DNA from: JANQOH01 sp965242575
GTDB lineage: Bacteria > Pseudomonadota > Alphaproteobacteria > UBA7887
Reading direction: 5' to 3'
Assembly (NCBI GenBank): GCA_965242575.1
Contig: OZ251461.1
Span: forward strand, 1,736,001 to 1,800,000
DNA length: 64,000 nt
Positions 53,248 through 62,288 of this stretch are shown here, in pieces (the stretch's first letter is position 1; each line of letters starts with the position of its first letter). Position numbers and translations under genes: made by a program. The notes below the pieces were generated by a model. It ran no database searches. It saw only the letters and a program-made list of their open reading frames with translations, and was not told where the DNA came from.

Positions 53248-54296
53248 CGCGCGCGCGCCGCCGCCGCCGCGACGGCGGCGAAGCGGTCGATCTCCGCGTC
53301 CTCGACGCACCAGGGAACGACGAGGCGAAAGGCGTCGTCCGCCCCCGGCCAGGGATGGAACGCGAACCCGGCCTCGGACAGCGCGGCGGCCACGGCGGGC
53401 GCGGCGCGGACGAACACCTCGTTGGCCTCCACCGGGTGGAGCAGCGCGACGCCCGGCAGCGCCTCCAGCCCCGCCGCCAGCCGCGCCGCGCCGGCGTTGG
53501 CGCGCGCCGCGAGGCGCAGCCACAACCCGTCGGCGACGTAGGCCTCGAGCTGCGCCGAGAGGTAGCGCATCTTGCTCCACAGGTGGCCGCCGCGCTTGCG
53601 CCGGCGCAGCATCTCCATCCGCGTCCGCTCCCCGCGCGCGCCGGGGCGGAAGTCCACGACCGCCTCGGCCGCCAGCGCGCCGTTCTTCGTCGCGCCGAAC
53701 GACAGCAGGTCGACCCCCGCCCGCCACGTGGCGTCGGCCGGCGCGCAGCCCAGGCGCGCCAGCGCGTTGGCGAGGCGCGCGCCGTCCATGTGGACTCCCA
53801 TGCCGCGCGCATGGGCGATCTCCGCCAGCGCCGCCGTCTCGTCCGGCGCATACGCCGCGCCCGCCTCGGTCGCCTGGGTCAGCGACAGCGCGGCGGGCGC
53901 GGCCTCGTGCTCGCCGTGCAGGCCGGTCGCGGCGAGCGCGGCGGCGAGGCGGTCCGGGTCGATCCGCCCGTGGTCGCCGGGGACGGCCACCAATTTGGCG
54001 CCGCCGGAGAAGAATTCCGGCGCGCCGCACTCGTCGACGTTGGCGTGCGATTCCGGGTGGCAATAGACGGCGCCCCAGGGCGGCGCCAGCGCGGCGAGGG
54101 AGAGCGCGTTCGCCGCCGTCCCCGTCGCCACCGGATAGACCGCGAGTTCGGCCTCGAACAGTTCGCCGAAGACCGCGTCGAGGCGGCGGCTCGCATCGTC
54201 CGCGCCGTAGGCGGCGGCCGAACCTGCGTTGGCGGCCGCCAGCGCGGCGAGGATCTCCGGCGCCGCCGGGGATTCGTTGTCGCTGCGGAAGTTCAC
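53244..54296 (-). CDS. Low-specificity L-threonine aldolase
   Basis: 350 residues from GTG 54296, overlapping the JAMM protease stop. PLP enzyme: start NFRSDNESPAAPEIL, VATGTAANALSLAAL, HANVDECGAPEFFSG, MHMDGARLANALARLG (here VHMDGARLANALARLG) and the PLP lysine in LLSFGATKNGALAAE. Cleaves threonine to glycine and acetaldehyde in the cytoplasm. Confidence 0.92.
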   Translation of the reverse strand: MNFRSDNESPAAPEILAALAAANAGSAAAYGADDASRRLDAVFGELFEAELAVYPVATGTAANALSLAALAPPWGAVYCHPESHANVDECGAPEFFSGGAKLVAVPGDHGRIDPDRLAAALAATGLHGEHEAAPAALSLTQATEAGAAYAPDETAALAEIAHARGMGVHMDGARLANALARLGCAPADATWRAGVDLLSFGATKNGALAAEAVVDFRPGARGERTRMEMLRRRKRGGHLWSKMRYLSAQLEAYVADGLWLRLAARANAGAARLAAGLEALPGVALLHPVEANEVFVRAAPAVAAALSEAGFAFHPWPGADDAFRLVVPWCVEDAEIDRFAAVAAAAARAR

Positions 54297-54754
54297 GGCG
54301 CCGGCGCCCGATCGTCGATCCCGCCGCCGCCTCCATCGTCCACCGCGAGCGGCATGGGCGCGAAGCGCGCGCCGCGGCCCACCACGCGGTGCGCCGCCGC
54401 CGGCGCCGCCGCCCGCCCGCCGACGACGGACAGGATCAACCACGCCAGGTCCGGCTCCCAGGCGCGCTCCAGGTCGCGCGGCGACGGCTCGGCGGGCGAA
54501 TCCGGATGCGAGTGGAAAACTCCGACGACGTCCTCGCCGGCGCCGCGCAGCGTCCGGTGCAGGCGCAGCCGCAGCGCCGGGTCGACCTCGAACGCGGTGC
54601 GCGGATCGGCGGCCAGGTTGGCGCTCGGATGCGCCGCGCGCACCCGCCATTCGCCCGCCGCCGCGACGCCGGAGAGCAGCCCGCACGCCTCCTCGGGATA
54701 GGCCGCCTCGCAGGCGGCGGCGACCGCGCGCAGCGCGCCCCGCGCGATACGCAT
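54293..54754 (-). CDS. M67 (JAMM/Mov34) family metallopeptidase
   Basis: 153 residues from ATG 54754, which overlaps the next upstream gene's stop. The JAMM motif is complete: VVGVFHSHPDSPAEPSPRDLE (H-x-H-x7-S-x2-D, quoted core FHSHPDSPAEPSPRD), with the N-terminal Glu in PEEACGLLSG. These proteases process ubiquitin-like or sulfur-carrier proteins such as ThiS/CysO types. No such partner or ThiF-like gene lies nearby. An acidic Gly-rich tail (DDGGGGGIDD) is unusual. Confidence 0.88.
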   Translation of the reverse strand: MRIARGALRAVAAACEAAYPEEACGLLSGVAAAGEWRVRAAHPSANLAADPRTAFEVDPALRLRLHRTLRGAGEDVVGVFHSHPDSPAEPSPRDLERAWEPDLAWLILSVVGGRAAAPAAAHRVVGRGARFAPMPLAVDDGGGGGIDDRAPAP

Positions 54755-55032
54755 CACGGCGCGATCTCGACCGTCGCGACGCGCGCGCCGGTGGCCAGGT
54801 CGATGACGAGGATCCGCGGCCCGTCGGGGGTGTCGAGGCGGAGGGCGAGGCGGTTCCCGTCGAGCGACGTCTCCACCGGCGCGGCGCCGTCCGGCAGGTC
54901 GAGGGCGATGGCCGCGCGCGGCGGCGCCGGGCCGGCCAGCCGCCAGGCGATGGTTCCCGCGACGACCGCGAAGCCGGCGGCGACGAGCGCGCCCATGCCG
55001 ACCACCAGCGCCTTCAGCCGCGCCTCGCTCAT
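54754..55032 (-). CDS. DUF6476 family small membrane protein
   Basis: 92 residues. One N-terminal transmembrane helix (about residues 7-30, ALVVGMGALVAAGFAVVAGT) then a small beta-rich domain ending RILVIDLATGARVATVEI. This matches the alphaproteobacterial DUF6476 family, of unknown function and usually located next to the rluD-type gene, as here (divergent, 20 bases between starts). Confidence 0.75.
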   Translation of the reverse strand: MSEARLKALVVGMGALVAAGFAVVAGTIAWRLAGPAPPRAAIALDLPDGAAPVETSLDGNRLALRLDTPDGPRILVIDLATGARVATVEIAP

Positions 55033-55052
55033 GCGCGGTATGGTGGCGGGGC

Positions 55053-55997
55053 ATGACGGAGCATCGCTTCACCGTTCCCGCCGGCGCGGCGGGCGAGCGC
55101 CTCGACCGCTTCCTCGCCGCCCGGCTGCCGGAATTGTCGCGCAGCCGCGTCGGCGCGCTGGTCCGCGCCGGCGCGGCGGCGGTGGCGGGGCGCGCCGAGA
55201 CGCGGCCGGCGCGCCGGCTGGCGGCCGGGGACGAGGCGCGGCTCGAGGTCCCGCCGCCGGAGGACCCGGCGCCCGCGGCGCAGGCCATCCCCCTCGACGT
55301 CGTCTTCGAGGACGAGGCGCTGATCGTGGTGGACAAGCCGGCGGGGCTGGTGGTCCACCCGGCGCCGGGGAACCCCGACCGCACGCTGGTCAACGCGCTG
55401 CTGGCGCATTGCGGCGACTCGCTGTCGGGGATCGGCGGCGCGCGCCGGCCGGGGATCGTCCACCGCCTCGACAAGGACACCGGCGGCCTGCTCGTCGCCG
55501 CCAAGACCGACGCGGCGCACCGGGCGCTGGCGCGGCAATTCGCCCGCCACGACGTCGACCGCGCCTACCGCGCCGTCGTGCGCGGCGCGCCGGACCCGCC
55601 CGCCGGGACGATCGACGGCCCCATCGGGCGCAACCCGCGCCACCGCAAGAAGATGGCGGTGGTCGCGCGGGGGCGGCCGGCGCGCACCCGCTACGCCGTC
55701 GAGGCGCGCGGCGCCGGCGCGGCGCTGCTGCGCTGCGAGCTGGAGACCGGGAGGACGCATCAAATTCGCGTGCATCTGGCGCACCGCGGCTGGCCGGTGG
55801 TCGGCGACCCCTTATACGGCGGCGGCGGCGGCCTCGCCAGCGCGCTGCCGCGCCAGGCGCTGCACGCCTGCCTGCTGGGCTTCGACCATCCGCTGACCGG
55901 CGCGCGGCTGCGCTTCCGCTCCGCCCTGCCGGCGGACGTCGCGGCGCTGGTCCGCGCCCTCGGTCTTCGGCGCGGCGGCGCCCCGATTTCGCCTTGA
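55053..55997 (+). CDS. rluD: RluA-family pseudouridine synthase (RluD-type)
   Basis: 314 residues. An N-terminal S4-like domain (GERLDRFLAARLPELSRSRV) precedes the catalytic domain with GIVHRLDKDTGGLLVAAKT (catalytic Asp), RNPRHRKKMAV and LETGRTHQIRVHLAHRGWPV. It converts uridines of 23S rRNA helix 69 to pseudouridine if it is RluD; other RluA types act on other sites. ATG 55053. It precedes rpoH, a frequent alphaproteobacterial neighbour. Confidence 0.92.
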   Translation: MTEHRFTVPAGAAGERLDRFLAARLPELSRSRVGALVRAGAAAVAGRAETRPARRLAAGDEARLEVPPPEDPAPAAQAIPLDVVFEDEALIVVDKPAGLVVHPAPGNPDRTLVNALLAHCGDSLSGIGGARRPGIVHRLDKDTGGLLVAAKTDAAHRALARQFARHDVDRAYRAVVRGAPDPPAGTIDGPIGRNPRHRKKMAVVARGRPARTRYAVEARGAGAALLRCELETGRTHQIRVHLAHRGWPVVGDPLYGGGGGLASALPRQALHACLLGFDHPLTGARLRFRSALPADVAALVRALGLRRGGAPISP

Positions 55998-56022
55998 TAT
56001 CGCCCCGCCCCGCCCCTATTAT
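55994..56022 (+). promoter_or_regulatory. Promoter upstream of rpoH, with sigma-70 and possible sigma-32 features
   Basis: TTGATA at 55994-55999, a 17-base spacer, TATTAT at 56017-56022. The same segment also reads CTTGATA followed by CCCCTATTA, close to the heat-shock pattern (CTTGAAA ... CCCCATNTA), so rpoH may partly drive itself. It overlaps the end of the pseudouridine synthase gene and lies about 110 bases before the rpoH start. Confidence 0.55.
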
Positions 56023-56132
56023 CGACGTACTGGCCCCGTATTCGACGGGCCGGCGCGGCGGGGAGCGCCCCTTGCGGAGCCCCCCGGCGCGCCGGAGACA
56101 ACCGCTCCCGTTCGGCCAGGAGGCCTTGTTCG

Positions 56133-57056
56133 ATGTCGTCCAGCACGCTTCCCACCGTCGCTTCGGAAGGCGGCCTCTCCCGCTACCTCGAGGAGATCCG
56201 CCGCTTCCCCATGCTCGCCCATGACGAGGAATACATGCTCGCGCGCCGCTGGCGCGAACATGGCGACGCCGAGGCCGCGCACAAACTGGTGACGAGCCAC
56301 CTGCGCCTCGTCGCCAAGATCGCGATGGGCTACCGCGGCTACGGCCTGCCGGTCGGCGACCTGATCTCCGAGGGCAACGTCGGCATGATGCAGGCGGTCA
56401 AGGGCTTCGACCCCGAACGCGGCTTCCGCCTCGCCACCTACGCCATGTGGTGGATCCGCGCCTCGATCCAGGAATACATCCTGCGCTCGTGGTCGCTGGT
56501 GAAGATCGGCACCACGGCGGCGCAGAAGAAGCTGTTCTTCAACCTGCGCAAGATCAAGGGCCAATTGCAGGCCATCGACGACGGCGACCTGCCCGGCGGA
56601 ACGGTCGCCGAGATCGCCCGCCGGCTCGACGTCTCCGCCGACGAGGTGGTCGCCATGAACCGCCGCATGGCCGGCGGCGACCGCTCGCTGAACGCGCCGC
56701 TGCGCGCCGATGGCGACGGCGGCGCGGAATGGATCGACTGGCTGGCGTCGGAGGAGGACGACCAGGAGGAGGCGTTCGCCGCCGCCGAGGAGGAATCGCG
56801 CCGCCGCGACATGCTGGCGGAGGCGATGACCGGCCTCAACGACCGCGAGAAGGCCATCTTCGCCGCGCGCCGCCTGCGCGACGAGCCGCGGACCCTGGAG
56901 GATCTGAGCCGCGTGTGGGGCGTCAGCCGCGAGCGCGTGCGCCAGATCGAGGTCCGCGCCTTCGAGAAGGTGCGCGCCGCGGCGCGCGAGACGGTGGCGC
57001 GCGAGGCGGCGGCCGCGGCGGCCGCGCGCCGGACCGCGCGCGCCCTCCCGGCCTAG
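56133..57056 (+). CDS. rpoH: RNA polymerase heat-shock sigma factor (sigma-32)
   Basis: 307 residues. Region 2 reads LISEGNVGMMQAVKGFDPER, FRLATYAMWWIRASIQEYIL; the RpoH box is AAQKKLFFNLRKIK, which distinguishes it from RpoD; region 4.2 is LSRVWGVSRERVRQIEVRAF. It directs transcription of chaperone and protease genes. ATG 56133; the C-terminal tail is Ala/Arg-rich. A 135-base leader separates it from the pseudouridine synthase gene. Confidence 0.95.
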   Translation: MSSSTLPTVASEGGLSRYLEEIRRFPMLAHDEEYMLARRWREHGDAEAAHKLVTSHLRLVAKIAMGYRGYGLPVGDLISEGNVGMMQAVKGFDPERGFRLATYAMWWIRASIQEYILRSWSLVKIGTTAAQKKLFFNLRKIKGQLQAIDDGDLPGGTVAEIARRLDVSADEVVAMNRRMAGGDRSLNAPLRADGDGGAEWIDWLASEEDDQEEAFAAAEEESRRRDMLAEAMTGLNDREKAIFAARRLRDEPRTLEDLSRVWGVSRERVRQIEVRAFEKVRAAARETVAREAAAAAAARRTARALPA

Positions 57057-57070
57057 CCGCGGGGGCGGCG

Positions 57071-58216
57071 CTGGCCCGCATCGACGCCGTCCGGACGATC
57101 GCGCTCGAGCACGACCTCGGCGCGGTCCGGGCCTATGGCATGTCGCGCGGAACGGCGTCCGCGCGGACCGCCACGCTCATCCTCGTCGACACCGATGCGG
57201 GCGTCACCGGGATCGGCGAGGCCTGGGGCCCCGGCCCGACGGTCGCGGCGGCGGTCGAGCTGCTGCGGCCCTACGTCGTCGGCCGGCGCGTCCACGACCG
57301 CGGGCTGATCGCGCCGCCGGTGCGCAACGGGCGCTACCACCTCGGCCTCCAGAACGGCGTCACCAGCGCGCTCGGCGGGATCGACATCGCGCTCTGCGAC
57401 GCGCTCGGCAAGATGCACGGGGTCCCGGTCCACGACCTGCTCGGCGGCCTGGCGCGCGACCGCGTGCCCGCCTACGCCTCCGACGGCTACTTCTCCAACG
57501 ACCCCGCCGGCGGGCTGGAGGCGCAGCTCGCGGCGATCCGCGACCGGCGCTTCCCCGGCGTCAAGATCAAGATCGGCGCCGGGCCGGAGCGCGACGCTGA
57601 ACGCTGCGCCCGCGCCCGCGACGCCATCGGCCCCGACACGCTGCTGATGGTCGACGCCAACGGCAACTACACCGCCGACCTGGCGCTCGCCAGCATGGCG
57701 GCGGCGGAGCCTTACGGCGTCCATTTTTACGAGGAGCCGCTGCCGCCGACCGATTTCGACGGCTACGCCCGGCTGCGCCGCCGCGCGCCGATGCCGATCG
57801 CCGCCGGCGAGGCGCTCTATACGGCGTGGGACTTCAAGCGGCTGGTCGATTGCGGCGGCGCCGACGTGCTGCAACCGGACCTGACCCTGTGCGGCGGCTT
57901 CGGCGAGGCGATGGCGGTGGCGGCGCTGGCGCGCCTCGCCAACCTGCGCGTCTCGCCGCACGTCTGGGGCGGCGCGGTGGGCCTCGCCGCCGCCGTCCAC
58001 TTCCTCGCCGCGCTGCCGCCGGACCCGCATGTCGACCGCGTCCCCTATCCGGCGCTGCTGGAGCTCGACATGGGCGAGAACGCGCTGCGCGACTCGCTGC
58101 TCGCCGAACCCCTCGCCTGCGTCGACGGGCACGTCTCCGTCCCGCGCGGGCCGGGGCTGGGGGTGGAGCTGGATTGGGACGCGGTGGCGCGCTTCCGCGT
58201 CTCCGAAACCGGGTAG
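57071..58216 (+). CDS. Mandelate racemase/muconate lactonizing family (enolase superfamily) protein
   Basis: About 381 residues if started at CTG 57071; no ATG, GTG or TTG lies between the rpoH stop and ATG 57138, although the family N terminus (ARIDAVRTIALEHDLG...) is clearly encoded before that ATG. Active-site residues: Lys165-x-Lys167 in GVKIKIGAG, metal ligands Asp195 in MVDANGN, Glu near 221 in FYEEPLPP and Glu247 in IAAGEALY, His297 in SPHVWGG. The substrate is unknown; sugar acid dehydratase or racemase activity is typical. It is followed after 16 bases by an epimerase gene. Confidence 0.87.
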   Translation: MARIDAVRTIALEHDLGAVRAYGMSRGTASARTATLILVDTDAGVTGIGEAWGPGPTVAAAVELLRPYVVGRRVHDRGLIAPPVRNGRYHLGLQNGVTSALGGIDIALCDALGKMHGVPVHDLLGGLARDRVPAYASDGYFSNDPAGGLEAQLAAIRDRRFPGVKIKIGAGPERDAERCARARDAIGPDTLLMVDANGNYTADLALASMAAAEPYGVHFYEEPLPPTDFDGYARLRRRAPMPIAAGEALYTAWDFKRLVDCGGADVLQPDLTLCGGFGEAMAVAALARLANLRVSPHVWGGAVGLAAAVHFLAALPPDPHVDRVPYPALLELDMGENALRDSLLAEPLACVDGHVSVPRGPGLGVELDWDAVARFRVSETG

Positions 58217-58232
58217 GCGGGGCGCGCGCCGG

Positions 58233-59192
58233 GTGTCCCGCATCCTCGTCGCCGGCGCGTCGGGCTTCCTCGGCGCGCACGCCGTCCGCCGCTTCCTGGA
58301 CGACGGCCACGAGGTCGCGGGCTTCGCCCCGGCGCCGGAGCCCTGCCTGGCCGAAGCCGACCTGGCGGCGATGGCGTTCTTTACCGGCGACGCGACCGTT
58401 CCCGGCGAGATCTCCGCGGCGGTCGGAGATTTCGGACCCGACGTCGTCGTCGGCCTCGCCGCCCACGGCGCCGGCGGCGGCGGCCTGATGGCGGCGGCGC
58501 AGGACGACCCCGCCGGCGCCCGCGCCGTCAACGCCGACGGCTTCCGCAACCTGCTCGACGCCTGCCGCGCGCGCGGCGTCCGGCGCGTGCTGTGGGCCGG
58601 CACCGGCGCGGTCTTCGGCGGTCCGGACCTCTACCCGGACGGCCGCGCGGACGATGATTCCCGCCCCGCGCCCGAAACCGCCTATGGCGAAACCAAGCTA
58701 CGGGCCGAGGAGATCGCCCGGGACTACCGCGCCCGCGGCCTCGCCTCCACCGGCCTCCGCCTGCCGCTGCTGTTCGGCCCCGGCCTGTGGTATCGCGGCG
58801 CGGCGGCGCGCATCGCGGATCTGTTCGCCGCCGCCGCGCGCATGGGGCCGGAGGGCGGCAAGGCCGCGTTCGCTGCGCCGGACGGCCCGATGGACCTGGC
58901 CTACGTCAAGGACGCGGCGGGCGCCTTCGCCTTCCTCGCCGCCGCGCCGGAGCCGCTGGCGGCGATCTACAACCTCCACGTCTGCGCGCTGACTTGGCGT
59001 GAACTTGGGGCGGCGGTGATACATCGCGTTCCCGGCCTAGAGATCGACACGACCATCGACCGGGCCGCGCGCCGCTTCCCCGTCATGCGCGGGGACCGGC
59101 TGCGCGCTCTCGGCTTCCGCCCCGCCTGGGAATTCGGCGCGGCGTGCGCCGACTACCTGGCGGAGCTGCGCGCGGGTTCGGAGCGGGCGTGA
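58233..59192 (+). CDS. NAD-dependent epimerase/dehydratase (extended SDR)
   Basis: 319 residues from GTG 58233. NAD-binding start SRILVAGASGFLGAHAVRRF, catalytic Ser/Thr region VLWAGTGAVFGGPDLYP and Tyr-x3-Lys in ETAYGETKLRAEEIA. LRLPLLFGPGLWYRG and DLAYVKDAAGAFAFL are usual family features. Substrate unknown; the pairing with an enolase-superfamily enzyme suggests sugar or sugar-acid metabolism. Its stop overlaps the bipA GTG. Confidence 0.88.
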   Translation: MSRILVAGASGFLGAHAVRRFLDDGHEVAGFAPAPEPCLAEADLAAMAFFTGDATVPGEISAAVGDFGPDVVVGLAAHGAGGGGLMAAAQDDPAGARAVNADGFRNLLDACRARGVRRVLWAGTGAVFGGPDLYPDGRADDDSRPAPETAYGETKLRAEEIARDYRARGLASTGLRLPLLFGPGLWYRGAAARIADLFAAAARMGPEGGKAAFAAPDGPMDLAYVKDAAGAFAFLAAAPEPLAAIYNLHVCALTWRELGAAVIHRVPGLEIDTTIDRAARRFPVMRGDRLRALGFRPAWEFGAACADYLAELRAGSERA

Positions 59193-61033
59193 CCGATGCG
59201 CTGCGCAACGTCGCGCTGGTGGCGCATGTCGACCACGGCAAGACGACCCTGGTGGACGCGATGCTCCGCGCCTCCGGCGCCTTGCGGCCCGGCCGCCCGG
59301 CGGTCGACCGCGCGCTCGATTCGAACGCGCTGGAGCGCGAGCGCGGCATCACCATCCTCGCCAAATGCGCGTCGGTGGCGTGGCGCGGCCTGCGCGTCAA
59401 CATCGTCGATACGCCGGGGCACGCCGATTTCAGCGGCGAGGTGGAGCGCATTCTCGACATGGTGGACGGCGCGCTGGTGCTCGTCGACGCCGTCGAGGGG
59501 CCCATGCCGCGGACGGGGTTCGTCGTCGGCAAGGCGCTGGCGCGGGGGCTGAAGCCCGTCGTCGTCGTCAACAAGGCGGACCGCGCCGAGGCGCGCCCGC
59601 ATGCGGTGCTGGACGCGGCGTTCGACCTGTTCGCCGCGCTGGGCGCGGGCGACGACCAGCTCGACTTCCCGTTCCTGTTCGCGTCGGGCCGCGAGGGCTG
59701 GGCGGTGCGCGACCTGGACGACCCGCGCGACGGCCTCGCGCCGCTGTTCGAGACCGTAGCCCGGGCCGTCCCGCCGCCCGCCGGCGACGCCGGGGCGCCG
59801 TTCGCGATGCTCGCCTCGCTGCTCGAATCCGACGCCTATCTCGGCCGGGTGCTGACCGGGCGGGTCCATTCCGGCGCGCTCCGCGCCAACGCGCCGATCA
59901 AGGCGCTGGACCTGGCGGGCCGCGCGGTGGAGGTCGGCCGCGCCACCAAACTCCTGGCGTTCCGCGGCCTGGATCGGGTCCCGACCGACCGCGCCGCCGC
60001 CGGCGACCTGGTCGCGGTGGCGGGGCTCGACCGGGCCACGGTCGCCGACACGCTGTGCGCGCCCGAGGTCGACTCGCCGCTGCCCGCGCCGCCCATCGAC
60101 CCGCCCACCGTCGCCATCGCCGTATCGGTCAACGACTCGCCGTTCGCCGGGCGCGACGGCGCGAAGCTGACGGGGCGCGAACTCGGCGCCCGGCTCGAAC
60201 GCGAAGCGGCGGGGAACGTCGCGCTGTCGGTGTCGCGCGCCGGCGACGACGCGTTCGAGGTCGCCGGGCGCGGCGAGCTCCAGCTCGGCGTCCTCGTCGA
60301 GACCCTGCGGCGCGAGGGCTTCGAAATGTCGATAGGCCGCCCCCGCGTCCTCTTCCGCGAGGAGGACGGGCGGCGCCTCGAACCGGTGGAGGAGGCGACG
60401 GCGGACGTCGACGAGGCGGACGCCGGCGCCGTCGTCGAGGGCCTCGCCGTTCGCAGGGGAGTCGTCGTCGACATGCGCCCCGGCGCGGGCGGGCGGACGC
60501 GGCTGGTCCTGCGCGTCCCGTCGCGCGGGCTGATCGGCTATCACGGGCGGTTCCTGGCGGACACGCGCGGCGCCGGGGTCCTCAACCGCGCGTTCTCCGG
60601 CTGGGAGCCGCATTGCGGGCCGATCCCCGGCCGCCGCGCCGGCGTTCTGGTGGCGACCGCGGCGGGCCGGGCCTCCGCCTGGGCGCTGGCGCAGCTGGAG
60701 GCGCGCGGGACCCTCTTCGTCGCGCCGGGCGACCCGGTCTACGCCGGCATGATCGTCGGCGAGAACAACCGCGGCGGCGACCTGGAGGTCAACCCGCTGC
60801 GCGCCAAGCAGTTGACCAATTTCCGCGCCGCCGGCAAGGACGACGCGATCCGCCTCGCGCCGCCCCGGCGGCTTGGGCTGGAGCGGGCCATCGCCTATAT
60901 CGCCGACGACGAACGGTTGGAGGTCACGCCGCGCGCCGTCCGCCTGCGCAAGCGCGACCTGGACCCGCACGTCCGCAAGCGCGCCGCGCGCCGCGCCGCG
61001 CCGGCCCGGCCGGAGAGGAGGACGGAGCGATGA
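59189..61033 (+). CDS. typA: Ribosome-associated GTPase BipA/TypA
   Basis: 614 residues from GTG 59189. G1 AHVDHGKTT (residues ~12-20), G2 region ERERGIT (49-55), G3 DTPGH (74-78), G4 NKAD. Later domains II, III, V and the BipA C-terminal region with RGLIGYHGRFLADTRG, IVGENNRGGDLEVNPLRAKQ and TNFRAAGKDDA. It assists ribosome assembly and stress adaptation. Starts 4 bases within the epimerase end; the stop overlaps the rmuC ATG. Confidence 0.94.
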   Translation: MTDALRNVALVAHVDHGKTTLVDAMLRASGALRPGRPAVDRALDSNALERERGITILAKCASVAWRGLRVNIVDTPGHADFSGEVERILDMVDGALVLVDAVEGPMPRTGFVVGKALARGLKPVVVVNKADRAEARPHAVLDAAFDLFAALGAGDDQLDFPFLFASGREGWAVRDLDDPRDGLAPLFETVARAVPPPAGDAGAPFAMLASLLESDAYLGRVLTGRVHSGALRANAPIKALDLAGRAVEVGRATKLLAFRGLDRVPTDRAAAGDLVAVAGLDRATVADTLCAPEVDSPLPAPPIDPPTVAIAVSVNDSPFAGRDGAKLTGRELGARLEREAAGNVALSVSRAGDDAFEVAGRGELQLGVLVETLRREGFEMSIGRPRVLFREEDGRRLEPVEEATADVDEADAGAVVEGLAVRRGVVVDMRPGAGGRTRLVLRVPSRGLIGYHGRFLADTRGAGVLNRAFSGWEPHCGPIPGRRAGVLVATAAGRASAWALAQLEARGTLFVAPGDPVYAGMIVGENNRGGDLEVNPLRAKQLTNFRAAGKDDAIRLAPPRRLGLERAIAYIADDERLEVTPRAVRLRKRDLDPHVRKRAARRAAPARPERRTER

Positions 61034-62196
61034 TCGATCCGCTGACGGCGGCGGGGCTGGCCGCCGCCTCGGCCTGCATCGGCGCGGCCCTCGTCTGGAT
61101 GCTCTTCGCCGCGCCGGCGCGCGCGCGGCTGAAGAGCCAGCGCGAGGCCGAGGACCGGTTCGCGAAACTCGCGGCCGACGCGCTGCGGGAGAACCGCGCC
61201 GCCGCCGGGGGCGAGCTCGAAACGCTGGTCAAGCCCCTCGGCGAGGGCCTCGCCGCGTTCGAGCGCCGCATCGGCGAGATCGAGAAGGCGCGCGAACGCG
61301 CCTACGGCGCGGTCACGGAGCAGGTGGGCGCCCTCGCCGAGGGGCAGAGGGGCCTGCGGTCGGAGACGGCGCGGCTGGTGCGCGCGCTGCGGCGCCCCGA
61401 AACGCGCGGGCGCTGGGGCGAGCGCCAGTTGCGCAACGTGTTCGAGGCGGCGGGGATGACGGCGCACGTCGATTTCGTCGAGCAGCCGGCGCTGGCGGGC
61501 GCCGATGGCCTTCTCCGCCCCGACGCCGTCGTCCGCCTGCCGGGCGGCAGGACCATCGCCGTCGACGCCAAGACGCCGCTCGACGCCTATCTCGCGCCGG
61601 AGGACGAAGAGGACGAGGACGACGCGGCGCGCGAGGCGCGGATGACGGCCCATGCGCGCCAGCTCCGCGCCCACGTCCAGGCGCTGGCCTCGAAGAGGTA
61701 CCAGGACGCGATGCCCGACACGCCGGATTTCGTCGTCATGTTCGTCCCCGCCGAGGCGTTTTTCGCCGCCGCCGCCGAGCGCGACCCGGAGCTCTTCGAC
61801 CGCGCCGTGGACTCGCGCGTGCTCGTCTGCACGCCGATGACCCTCGTCGCGCTGTTGAAGACCGTCGCCCACGTCTGGCGGCAGGAGGCGATGGCGGAGA
61901 ACGCCCGGCGGACCGCGGAGCTGGGCCGCGAGTTGCACGAGCGGATCGGCGTGTTCGTCGACCACCTGCGCGGGATGGGCGCAGGACTCCAGCGCGCCGT
62001 GGAGGCCTACAACAAGGGGGTGGGATCGCTGGAGAAGCGGATGCTGCCGGCGGCGCGCAAATTCGAAACGCTGGAGGTCGCTCCGCCGGGCAAACCGCTC
62101 CCCATGCTGGAGGGAGTCGACGCCGCGCCGCGCGACCCGCGCCCGCCGCCCGTCGACGACGCGGATGGCGGCGCCGGGAGCGCCGGCTCCCCTTGA
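61030..62196 (+). CDS. rmuC: DNA recombination protein RmuC homologue
   Basis: 388 residues from ATG 61030 (ATGA overlap). An N-terminal membrane helix (about residues 5-28), a coiled-coil stretch (residues ~32-120), then the RmuC nuclease-like core: RGRWGERQLRNVFEAAGM, LRPDAVVRLPGGRTIAVDAK, with PD...D-x-K residues, and FVVMFVPAEAFFAAAAERD, LVCTPMTLVALLKTVAHVWR. RmuC limits DNA inversions and may act on recombination intermediates. Confidence 0.93.
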   Translation: MIDPLTAAGLAAASACIGAALVWMLFAAPARARLKSQREAEDRFAKLAADALRENRAAAGGELETLVKPLGEGLAAFERRIGEIEKARERAYGAVTEQVGALAEGQRGLRSETARLVRALRRPETRGRWGERQLRNVFEAAGMTAHVDFVEQPALAGADGLLRPDAVVRLPGGRTIAVDAKTPLDAYLAPEDEEDEDDAAREARMTAHARQLRAHVQALASKRYQDAMPDTPDFVVMFVPAEAFFAAAAERDPELFDRAVDSRVLVCTPMTLVALLKTVAHVWRQEAMAENARRTAELGRELHERIGVFVDHLRGMGAGLQRAVEAYNKGVGSLEKRMLPAARKFETLEVAPPGKPLPMLEGVDAAPRDPRPPPVDDADGGAGSAGSP

Positions 62197-62288
62197 ACCG
62201 CGCGAAACGCGGCCCGGGGCGGGCGGACGCGCTGTCGACGGAGGGCGGGCGGAGGTGTATAGCGGCGCTTTCTCCGAAGGAGGGCGCG

